From contig NZ_CP023692.1 of NCBI RefSeq assembly GCF_008704935.1, positions 5,831,501 to 5,895,500 on the forward strand: a DNA stretch of 64,000 bases. Direction: 5' to 3'. The stretch is from Streptomyces vinaceus. GTDB taxonomy: Bacteria; Actinomycetota; Actinomycetes; Streptomycetales; Streptomycetaceae. Of this stretch, positions 42,850-49,655 are shown piece after piece; position 1 is the first letter of the stretch; every line of letters starts with the position of its first letter. Below the pieces are notes generated by a model. The model was given only the letters and a program-made list of their open reading frames with translations. It was not told the origin of the DNA and ran no database searches. The position numbers were made by a program, and so were the translations under genes.

Positions 42850-43788
42850 GTGCGCCGACTTGCCGGCCTGCTTGTCGTACCCCTTCTGCTGCTGTCGGCA
42901 GCAGCCTGTGGTGACAGCGGCTCCGACTCTGCCGAGATGAAGAACGGGGCGCCCGCGATCACCAAGGGTGCCAAGTTCGGTGAGACCCCGACCCTGTCGA
43001 AGGGAAAGGGGGACCCGCCGAAGGAACTGAAGGTCGTGACCGTCAGCGAGGGCGACGGCCCGGTGCTGAAGAAGGGCGATGTCGCCCAGGTCAACTACCT
43101 CGGTCAGGTCTGGGACGGCAAGGAGCCGTTCGACCAGAGCTTCGGCAAGGGCAAGCCGTTCGAGGTGACCATCGGTGCCGGAATGGTCATCAAGGGCTGG
43201 GACCAGGGCCTGGAGGGCAAGAAGGTCGGCAGCCGCCTGGAGCTGGTGATCCCGCCGGACCTCGGTTACGGCGACAAGGGCTCCGGCGAGAAGATCAAGC
43301 CGAACGCCACGCTGGTCTTCGTCGTGGACATCGTCAAGGGCACCTCGGTCCCGGCCTCGGCCAAGGGCAAGGAGGTCGCGCAGGACGACAAGGACCTGCC
43401 GAAGATCGGTACGAACACGGACGGCAAGGAAGTCTCCGTGACCGTTCCGAAGGACGTGACGCCGCCGGCGAAGCTCGTCTCGAACTACGTGCTGGAGGGT
43501 GACGGCCCGGCCGTCAAGGACACCGACAGCGTCGTGGTCAAGTTCAACGGCAAGACGTGGAAGGACGACAAGACCTTCGAAAGCACGTACGCCACGGACC
43601 AGACGGTGACCTGGCCGATGGACCAGCTGTCGGTCAAGGGTCTCAAGGAGGGCCTGGTCGGCAAGAAGGTCGGCAGCCGCATCCTCCTGGTCATCCCGCC
43701 GGACCAGGGCTTCGGCGACAAGGAGACGGGCACCATCCCGGCCAACTCGACGCTGGTCTTCAGCCTCGACATCCTCGCCGTGATGTAA
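42850..43788 (+). CDS. lipoprotein with two FKBP-type domains
   Basis: A 312-residue extracytoplasmic lipoprotein (lipobox SAAAC, Cys20) with tandem FKBP folds. Domain 1 (about 72-163) keeps the usual pocket residues: Tyr83, Phe94-Asp95, Val113-Ile114, Trp117 and Tyr140, so should be an active peptidyl-prolyl isomerase. Domain 2 (about 220-312) has Phe232 for Tyr, Glu for Asp, Leu265 for Trp and Phe288 for Tyr, suggesting a chaperone-like rather than catalytic role. GTG 42850 follows GAGGAA. A TAGAGT hexamer about 40 bases upstream may be its -10. Confidence 0.9.
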   Translation: MRRLAGLLVVPLLLLSAAACGDSGSDSAEMKNGAPAITKGAKFGETPTLSKGKGDPPKELKVVTVSEGDGPVLKKGDVAQVNYLGQVWDGKEPFDQSFGKGKPFEVTIGAGMVIKGWDQGLEGKKVGSRLELVIPPDLGYGDKGSGEKIKPNATLVFVVDIVKGTSVPASAKGKEVAQDDKDLPKIGTNTDGKEVSVTVPKDVTPPAKLVSNYVLEGDGPAVKDTDSVVVKFNGKTWKDDKTFESTYATDQTVTWPMDQLSVKGLKEGLVGKKVGSRILLVIPPDQGFGDKETGTIPANSTLVFSLDILAVM

Positions 43789-43830
43789 GACTGTCCGGGT
43801 TGACCTGATTCAGTTTTGAGGAGCAGTTCC

Positions 43831-44208
43831 GTGAGCAACCAGCTCGAAAAGCCCGAGATCGACTTCCCCGACTTCCCGGTCCCCGCCGACCTGGTCATCG
43901 AGGACATCTGGGAGGGCGACGGCCCCGTGGCCACCGCCGGGAACAAGGTCTCCGTCCACTACGTGGGCGTGTCCTATTCCACGGGCGAGGAGTTCGACGC
44001 CTCCTGGAACCGCGGCGCCCCGCTGCAGTTCATCCTGGGCATCGGCCAGGTCATCGCCGGCTGGGACCAGGGCGTCCAGGGCATGAAGGTCGGCGGCCGC
44101 CGCAAGCTGGTCATCCCGGCCCACCTGGCGTACGGCGACAACAGCCCGACCCCCGCGATCAAGCCGGGCGAGACGCTGATCTTCGTCTGCGACCTGATGG
44201 GCGTCTGA
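43831..44208 (+). CDS. cytoplasmic FKBP-type peptidyl-prolyl isomerase
   Basis: A 125-residue single-domain FKBP. Pocket residues are conserved: VSVHYVGVS, EEFDASW, GQVIAGWDQGVQGMKVGGRR and HLAYGDN. It has no signal peptide. GTG 43831 follows GAGGAG; the preceding in-frame ATG at 43816 overlaps that ribosome binding site. It lies 42 bases after the FKBP lipoprotein gene and is probably co-transcribed, giving one outside and one inside isomerase. A terminator follows. Confidence 0.93.
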   Translation: MSNQLEKPEIDFPDFPVPADLVIEDIWEGDGPVATAGNKVSVHYVGVSYSTGEEFDASWNRGAPLQFILGIGQVIAGWDQGVQGMKVGGRRKLVIPAHLAYGDNSPTPAIKPGETLIFVCDLMGV

Positions 44209-44232
44209 TCCGACGACCTCCGATCGCTGAAG

Positions 44233-44258
44233 GGGCCCCCGCCGTCAGGCGGGGGCCC
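44233..44258 (+). terminator. terminator after the FKBP pair
   Basis: Eleven-bp GC stem (44233-44243 with 44248-44258, loop GTCA), followed within a few bases by TTTT. Confidence 0.85.
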
Positions 44259-44362
44259 TCGCTTTTGCCGGGGCCCGCCGGGGCGGTACGGTCAACGGTC
44301 ACGGGGCGTGTCCTGCGTGCCGTGGGTGCAACGTGTGGGCGGAGAAGGGCGGAAGGGCGTCG

Positions 44363-45319
44363 ATGGCGATTGCCAAGGCCGAGCGGCTGATGAATCTGGC
44401 GCTGTGTCTGCTGGGGACCCGCCGGCCGCTCAGCAAGCGCGAGCTGCGCGGTTCCATCGAGGCGTACATGGAAGCCGGGAACGACGAGTCGTTCAACCGC
44501 ATGTTCGAGCGGGACAAGGACGATCTGCGCGAACTCGGCCTGGTCATCGAGACGGTGGAGAACCTGGAGGGCGAGACCGGCTACCTCGCCCGCCGCGACA
44601 GCAACCGGCTGCCGCCCGTCTCCCTCGACGCCGAGGAGGCCGCGGCCCTCGGCCTCGCGGCCAAGGTCTGGCAGCAGGCCCGCCTGGCCGGAGCCGCCAG
44701 CGGCGCCCTGCAGAAGCTGCGCGCGGGCGGGATGCCGGAGGCGGGGGACCCGTACGAGGGGCAGCACAGCGCCATCGAGCCGCGCATCCCGGTCCACGAG
44801 GCGGCCTTCGAGCCGCTGATGCTGGCCTGCCGCGACCGCCGGCCCGTGGTCTTCGACTACCGCAAGTCCACCGCCGCGCGGCCCGAGAGCCGGCAGGTGG
44901 AGCCGTGGGCGCTGGAGTGCTGGCGCGGCCACTGGTACCTGGCCGGATACGACCGTGATCGCGGGGCGGAGCGCGTGTTCCGGCTCTCCCGGATCACCGG
45001 CAAGGTCAAGTCCCGGTCGGCGAAGTACACCGCCGAGGTCCCGGACGTGGTCACCGTACGGGAGACCGTGGCGAGCTGGGCCGGGGAGAGCGCGGACCGC
45101 TCCGCGCTGATCCGGCTGCGGAGCGGCGCCGGATATCCGCTGCGGGCCAAGGCCACCGCCGTGCGCGAGGGCGGGGACGGCTGGGACGAGCTGGAGATCC
45201 CGTACGGGCACGGGCTCGACGCCTGGCTGGTGGAGTTCGGGCCGGACGTGGTGGTCGTGGAACCCGCCGACCTGCGGGCGGACGTCGTGGACCGGCTGCG
45301 CGCCGTGGCCGCGGGCTGA
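44363..45319 (+). CDS. pafB: WYL-domain regulator PafB
   Basis: A 318-residue transcription factor subunit. N-terminal winged helix (about 5-70, LSKRELRGSIEAYM ... FERDKDDLRELGLVIE), then the WYL domain (about 155-225, RRPVVFDYRK and GHWYLAGYDR), then a C-terminal WCX-type extension. In mycobacteria PafB and PafC form one complex that activates DNA-damage genes independently of LexA, not proteasome function despite the name. ATG 44363 follows GGAAGGGC. pafC starts 129 bases downstream across a GC-rich spacer. Confidence 0.93.
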   Translation: MAIAKAERLMNLALCLLGTRRPLSKRELRGSIEAYMEAGNDESFNRMFERDKDDLRELGLVIETVENLEGETGYLARRDSNRLPPVSLDAEEAAALGLAAKVWQQARLAGAASGALQKLRAGGMPEAGDPYEGQHSAIEPRIPVHEAAFEPLMLACRDRRPVVFDYRKSTAARPESRQVEPWALECWRGHWYLAGYDRDRGAERVFRLSRITGKVKSRSAKYTAEVPDVVTVRETVASWAGESADRSALIRLRSGAGYPLRAKATAVREGGDGWDELEIPYGHGLDAWLVEFGPDVVVVEPADLRADVVDRLRAVAAG

Positions 45320-45448
45320 GGCCGCCCCGGCGGGCCGGACGGCGGCCCCGCCCGGCCCGCCGGGCCAGAGGCGGCCCGCCCGGTCCGCCGCACCGATCGC
45401 ACCACCGCACCGTTCGCAAGACGTGCCCTGAGGGGGAGACGTACCAGC

Positions 45449-46417
45449 ATGGCTGCCAACGCCATCGACCAGACCCGCCGGATGCTGTCCCTGGTGACGT
45501 ACCTGCGCGAGCGCCCCGGGGCGCACGTCGCCGACGTCGCCCGCGCCTTCGGGATCACCGAGGACGAGCTGATCTCGGACCTCGACGTGCTGCCCATGTG
45601 CGGGACCAGCTTCCGCGGCGGGGACCTGCTCGACATCGACACCGACGGGGAGCGCATCTGGTGGCGCAACCCCGACGCCTCGGGGGAGTCCACCGCCGAG
45701 CCGCTGCGCCTGGCCGCCGACGAGGCGACCGCGCTGCTGGTCGCCGCCCGCGCCGTGGCCACGCTGCCGGGGCTGCGCGAGAGCGACCGGGACGCCCTGC
45801 TGCGGGCGACCGCGAAGCTGGAGGCGGCCGCCGGCGAGGCGGCGGGGGCCAGCTCCCGGCTGTCGGTGACCTTCGAGGCGGAGGGCGGGGTCTTCGCGGA
45901 CGTCGACCGGGCCATCGCCGAGCGCCGCAGGCTGTGGCTGCGCTACTACTCGCCGGCCCGCGACGAGCTGACCGAGCGCAAGGTCGACCCGATCCGGCTC
46001 TTCGCGGTGGGCCACACCTACATGGAGGGCTGGTGCCACCTCTCCGAGGCCCGGCGCACCTTCCGTCTCGACCGGGTCGCCGAGATCCGGCTGCTGGACG
46101 AGCGGGCCGAGCCGCCCGCCATCGAGCCGCGCGACCTGTCCGAGGGGCTCGTCCAGCCGGCCGCCGAGGACCCGGAGGTCGTGGTCGAGGTCGGGCCGGG
46201 CGGCCGCTGGGTCGCCGAGTACTACCCGCACGACAGCGCCGAGGAGCTGCCGGACGGCGGCCTGCGGATCACGCTGCGCAGCCCGGACCCGGCCTCGCTG
46301 CGCCGGCTCGCGCTGCGGCTGGGCCGCGAGGGGCGGATCGTGGCGCCCGCGGAGCTGGCCGACAGTGCGCGGCAGGCGGCGCGCGAGGCGCTGGCCGGCT
46401 ACGGGGAACAGGGCTGA
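45449..46417 (+). CDS. pafC: WYL-domain regulator PafC
   Basis: A 322-residue partner of PafB with the same plan: winged helix (about 8-60, VADVARAFGITEDELISDLDVL), WYL domain (about 150-215, RRRLWLRYYSP and GWCHLSEARRTFRLDRV) and C-terminal extension. The complex is thought to bind a single-stranded nucleic-acid or nucleotide signal through WYL and to activate DNA-repair promoters; this is family knowledge. AGGGGGAG precedes ATG 45449. Confidence 0.93.
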   Translation: MAANAIDQTRRMLSLVTYLRERPGAHVADVARAFGITEDELISDLDVLPMCGTSFRGGDLLDIDTDGERIWWRNPDASGESTAEPLRLAADEATALLVAARAVATLPGLRESDRDALLRATAKLEAAAGEAAGASSRLSVTFEAEGGVFADVDRAIAERRRLWLRYYSPARDELTERKVDPIRLFAVGHTYMEGWCHLSEARRTFRLDRVAEIRLLDERAEPPAIEPRDLSEGLVQPAAEDPEVVVEVGPGGRWVAEYYPHDSAEELPDGGLRITLRSPDPASLRRLALRLGREGRIVAPAELADSARQAAREALAGYGEQG

Positions 46418-46531
46418 AGCAGCGGTACGAGCAGGGCTGGGCAAGGGGAAGCGGCGGGGTCGTGCGGTACGGGCCCCGTCGTACGGGAGCCGCGCCGTCC
46501 GGCGGGGACGGTCTGAGGGGAGCGCCGAGCG

Positions 46532-46789
46532 ATGTCGCCAACGTCCGGGTCACGGAAGGTGCAGGCCGCGGCCGGGCCGCCGGTCTCCTTCAAAGCGGCC
46601 TGTTCCGACTGCCGGGCCCGCTTCGAGCTGGACGCGGGGGCGCTGCGGCTGGTGATCGGCGGGAGCCGGCGCACCACGTTCTACTCGTTCACCTGTCCCG
46701 CGTGCGGGGCCTCGGTGCGCAAACCGGCCGGTGAGCGCATCGTGGAACTGCTGACCGGGGGCGGCGTGAGCACCCTGCGCAGCGTCTGA
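46532..46789 (+). CDS. small zinc-ribbon protein
   Basis: An 85-residue protein with two Cys pairs: CSDC (24-27) followed by RARFELDAGALRLVIG, and CPAC (55-58) after FYSFT, a classic zinc ribbon. The order Cys-x2-Cys ... Cys-x2-Cys with ~27 residues between resembles zinc-beta-ribbon proteins of unknown function conserved in streptomycetes. No membrane segment. GAGGGGAG precedes ATG 46532. Possibly nucleic-acid- or protein-binding; no partner is evident. Confidence 0.75.
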   Translation: MSPTSGSRKVQAAAGPPVSFKAACSDCRARFELDAGALRLVIGGSRRTTFYSFTCPACGASVRKPAGERIVELLTGGGVSTLRSV

Positions 46790-46803
46790 GCCGGCCGGTG
46801 GCC

Positions 46804-46809
46804 TAGGCT
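46804..46809 (+). promoter_or_regulatory. -10 hexamer TAGGCT, leaderless start of the next gene
   Basis: TAGGCT ends 6 bases before ATG 46816, the same geometry and almost the same local sequence (TAGGCTCGACCCATG) as at mshC. Confidence 0.55.
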
Positions 46810-46815
46810 CGACCC

Positions 46816-47016
46816 ATGCTGTGGCCGATGCTCGCAATCGCCCTGGGTTTCCTCGGGCTCGCCGTTCTCGCCGTTCTCGCCGTACGGGTCTTCGTGGAGG
46901 TGCGGCGGTTGTCCGGCCAGGTCGAGCTGGCCAGCCGGCGGATCGCGGACGCCTCGGTGGAGCTGGAGCGCGCGGCGGACGACCTGGCGCGGGCGGGCGG
47001 CGCCGCCCGCCCGTGA
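46816..47016 (+). CDS. small single-span membrane protein
   Basis: A 66-residue protein with one transmembrane helix (about 3-25, Leu/Ala/Val-rich) and a cytoplasmic amphipathic helix (26-60, VEVRRLSGQVELASRRIADASVEL region) with heptad-like spacing, as in short coiled-coil (DUF948-like) proteins. It lies just before tatA, which has a superficially similar one-helix plan, but the FGxxKLP hinge of TatA is missing, so it is not a Tat subunit by sequence. Function unknown. Confidence 0.7.
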   Translation: MLWPMLAIALGFLGLAVLAVLAVRVFVEVRRLSGQVELASRRIADASVELERAADDLARAGGAARP

Positions 47017-47120
47017 AACGGGACAACCCGCTACAAGTCACAGCATCGTGACGGGGCACATCTCTGGAAAGTGCGGGTCGGGACCCGTACCGTCGGTCCC
47101 AGCCGTACGCAAGGCGGGAT

Positions 47121-47158
47121 ACCCCCGGGGATTGCCGGGCGTTAACCCCCGGGGGTTA
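47121..47158. promoter_or_regulatory. repeated ACCCCCGGGG elements upstream of tatA
   Basis: GATACCCCCGGGGATT (47119-47134) and the perfect 16-base palindrome TAACCCCCGGGGGTTA (47143-47158) stand 24 bases apart in the 225-base gap before tatA. They look like a paired operator. The general form (TA, C-run, G-run, TA) recalls CsoR-type copper operators, but the central spacing is shorter. Confidence 0.4.
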
Positions 47159-47241
47159 CGATCCTTGCCTGAGCGGTCACGGAGCACCATCCGTGGCCGC
47201 TGACACCACAACCAGCCGTTCCGGTGAGAAGGAAGTCAGAC

Positions 47242-47538
47242 ATGATCGGCAATCTGAAGCCTCTTGAGATCCTCCTGATCATCGCCGTGATCTTCCTGCT
47301 GTTCGGTGCCAAGAAGCTCCCCGACATGGCGCGCTCCCTCGGCAAGTCGGCCCGCATCCTCAAGAGCGAGGCCAAGGCCATGAAGGCGGAGAGCGCGGCG
47401 GAGGACAACGCCACCGCTGCGACCGTCGCCGACCAGGCCCCGCAGCAGGCCGCCGCCCCGCGCACCATCAAGGCCGCCCCCGGCGACGTGACCGGCTCGC
47501 GTCCGGTCAGCGAGCCGAACCACACCACCCAGGGCTGA
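47242..47538 (+). CDS. tatA: twin-arginine translocase subunit TatA
   Basis: A 98-residue protein that forms the pore-like multimer of the Tat export system. N-terminal transmembrane helix (about 8-22, LEILLIIAVIFLLF), the FGAKKLP hinge (22-28), an amphipathic helix (MARSLGKSARILKSEAKAM) and a disordered, Ala-rich tail. Ribosome binding site GAAGGAAG before ATG 47242. tatC follows 73 bases downstream. Streptomyces exports an unusually large set of folded proteins by this route. Confidence 0.96.
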   Translation: MIGNLKPLEILLIIAVIFLLFGAKKLPDMARSLGKSARILKSEAKAMKAESAAEDNATAATVADQAPQQAAAPRTIKAAPGDVTGSRPVSEPNHTTQG

Positions 47539-47611
47539 TCGCCCGGCCGCCGGGCTGACCGCCCGCGGCCCGGATCACGCCGGTCATCTGCAACGAGACA
47601 AGGGACGTGGG

Positions 47612-48577
47612 TTGCTCAAGTCTGCCCGCAAGCAGGAGAAGCAAGGCAAGCAGGGCAAGGACGCCGAAGGGCGGATGCCTCTTGTCGAGCACCTGCGTGA
47701 GCTGAGAAACCGCCTGCTGAAGTCGGTCCTGGCGATCCTCGTGATCACCGTCGTGGCGGCGCTCTACTACAAGAACCTGATCGACTTCATGCTGAAGCCG
47801 ATGCTGGACTCCGTCGGCTGCACCAACGGCGTGGTCTCTCAGCGCAACGGCCGGCCCTGCGCCGACATGACCGTGAACGGCCTCATCGCGCCGTTCTCGA
47901 TCGCCCTCAAGGTCTCGCTCACCGCCGGTGTGGTGCTCTCGGCACCGGTGTGGCTCTACCAGCTGTGGGCCTTCGTCGCCCCGGGCCTGCACAACCACGA
48001 GAAGCGCTACGCCGTCGGTTTCGTGGCCGTCGGGGCTCCGCTGTTCGCGGCCGGCGGGGTGCTCGCCTACAAGCTGCTGCCGCAGACCGCGACGATCCTC
48101 CTCGAATTCACCCCCGACAACGCGCGCAACCTGCTCCCGGTCGACGACTACCTCGACCTGGTCACGCGCATGGTCATCGTCTTCGGCCTCGCCTTCGAGC
48201 TGCCGCTGCTGCTGATCCTCCTCAACTTCACCGGGGTGCTGACCGCGAAGCGGCTGGCGAGCTGGTGGCGGGCGATGGTGCTGGGCATCACGATCTTCGC
48301 CGCGTTCGCCACGCCCACCGGCGACCCGCTGACCATGATCTCGCTGGCCGCGCCGATCGTGGCCCTCTACTTCATCGCCCTCGGGATCTGCCTGGTCAAC
48401 GACCGCAGGCGGCGCCGCGGCAACCCGGACGCGCTGCTCGACGACGACGAGGCGTCCGAGCTGGACCTCACGCCCGCGCCGATCGGCGAGATGGAGCCCG
48501 TCCACGCCCCGACCGCCCTGCCCGAGCAGGCCGACGGCGGGCGCAGGCAGATCAACGGCTACGACGACGCGACGTGA
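47612..48577 (+). CDS. tatC: twin-arginine translocase subunit TatC
   Basis: A 321-residue inner-membrane protein that recognises twin-arginine signal peptides. PLVEHLRELRNRLLKS (28-43) is the conserved N-terminal cytoplasmic site; six transmembrane helices follow to about residue 265, including FELPLLLILLNFTGVLTAKRL; the last ~55 residues are a soluble tail. A TTG start at 47612 is used: it follows AAGGGA by 7 bases, and the next in-frame ATG would remove the Lys-rich N-terminus usual in streptomycetes. Confidence 0.95.
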   Translation: MLKSARKQEKQGKQGKDAEGRMPLVEHLRELRNRLLKSVLAILVITVVAALYYKNLIDFMLKPMLDSVGCTNGVVSQRNGRPCADMTVNGLIAPFSIALKVSLTAGVVLSAPVWLYQLWAFVAPGLHNHEKRYAVGFVAVGAPLFAAGGVLAYKLLPQTATILLEFTPDNARNLLPVDDYLDLVTRMVIVFGLAFELPLLLILLNFTGVLTAKRLASWWRAMVLGITIFAAFATPTGDPLTMISLAAPIVALYFIALGICLVNDRRRRRGNPDALLDDDEASELDLTPAPIGEMEPVHAPTALPEQADGGRRQINGYDDAT

Positions 48578-48605
48578 CGGCTGCCTGACAGGTACATTCC
48601 CGTGG

Positions 48606-49511
48606 GTGAGCGCTGAGATCACCCTCTTCGTCAATCCCACCGCGGGACGCGGCCGGGGCGCGCATGCCGCGCAGCCGGCCGCTTCCGCGCTCCGGGCCGC
48701 GGGATTCTCCGTACGGACGGTCCTCGGCGCCGATGCCGGGGACGCGCTGGCCCGGCTGCGCACCGCCGTACGGGAGGGCACCGGGGCGGTGATCGCCGTG
48801 GGCGGCGACGGGGTGGTCTCGCTGGCCCTGCAGGCACTGGCCGGGACGCTGGTACCGCTCGGGGTGGTCGCTGTGGGCACCGGGAACGATTTCGCCCGGG
48901 CCATGGGGCTGCCCGTACGGGAGCCCGCGCGGGCGGGGCGGCTGGCCGCCGAGGCGCTCAAGGAGGGTCGGGTCCGCGAGATCGACCTCGGGCGGCTGGC
49001 GGGGACCCCGGGCCGGGCGCAGACCTGGTACGGGACGGTGCTGTGCTCCGGCTTCGATTCGCGGGTCAACGACCGCGGCAACCGGATGCGGCTGCCCGCC
49101 GGCCGGTTCAAGTACGACCTGGCGATCCTCGCGGAGCTGGCCTCCTTCCGGCCGTTCCCGTACCGGATCACGCTCGACGACGGCCCGGCGATCGAGACCG
49201 AGGCCACGCTGGTGGCCGTCGGCAACAGCTCCTCGTACGGCGGGGGCATGCGCATCTGCGCGGACGCCGTCGCGGACGACGGGCTCTTCGACGTGGTGGT
49301 CGTGGGCGACTGCAGCCGCGCCACCCTGCTGAAGGTCTTCCCGCAGGTCTACAAGGGGACGCACCTGGGCCATCCGAAGGTGACCGTCCACCGGGCCGCG
49401 AAGGTCACCCTGGAGGCGGCCGGGATCACGGCCTACGCCGACGGGGAGCCGCTGGGGCCGCTGCCGGTGACCGCGGAGTGCGTGCCGGGCGCCCTGCGGC
49501 TGCTGTCCTAG
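48606..49511 (+). CDS. diacylglycerol/lipid kinase family protein
   Basis: A 301-residue DAGK-catalytic-domain protein. The N-terminus EITLFVNPTAGRGRG and the nucleotide-binding AVGGDGVVSLALQAL (GGDG signature) are typical of DgkB/YegS lipid kinases, as is GTGNDFARAMGLP. The C-terminal beta domain carries SSYGGGMRICADAVADDGLFDVVVV. Substrate probably a membrane lipid; not assignable further. GTG 48606 starts 28 bases after tatC, so it is likely in the tat operon. Confidence 0.9.
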   Translation: MSAEITLFVNPTAGRGRGAHAAQPAASALRAAGFSVRTVLGADAGDALARLRTAVREGTGAVIAVGGDGVVSLALQALAGTLVPLGVVAVGTGNDFARAMGLPVREPARAGRLAAEALKEGRVREIDLGRLAGTPGRAQTWYGTVLCSGFDSRVNDRGNRMRLPAGRFKYDLAILAELASFRPFPYRITLDDGPAIETEATLVAVGNSSSYGGGMRICADAVADDGLFDVVVVGDCSRATLLKVFPQVYKGTHLGHPKVTVHRAAKVTLEAAGITAYADGEPLGPLPVTAECVPGALRLLS

Positions 49512-49545
49512 GCCCGGCGGGGGCCCCCGTGGGGCCGTCGCAGGA

Positions 49546-49568
49546 GCCCTGCGGGGCCGCCGCAGGGC
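49546..49568 (+). terminator. hairpin after the lipid kinase gene
   Basis: Nine-bp stem (49546-49554 with 49560-49568, loop 5) in a very GC-rich stretch with several alternative folds. Confidence 0.5.
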
Positions 49569-49639
49569 CGCCGGGGCGCCGCCCGGGGGCGGGTGCGCGG
49601 TCCGTATAAATGATCGCGACTGTTGTCAGGGGCGACGGG

Positions 49640-49645
49640 TAGGCT
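49640..49645 (+). promoter_or_regulatory. -10 hexamer TAGGCT upstream of the helicase gene
   Basis: TAGGCT ends 10 bases before ATG 49656, predicting a leader of only 3-4 bases. No Shine-Dalgarno sequence. Confidence 0.45.
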
Positions 49646-49655
49646 CGAAGACAAG

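Noticed and set aside
46816..47016. A second TatA/TatB-type subunit
   Set aside because: One-helix topology is similar, but the FGxxKLP hinge and following amphipathic pattern of TatA/B are missing.
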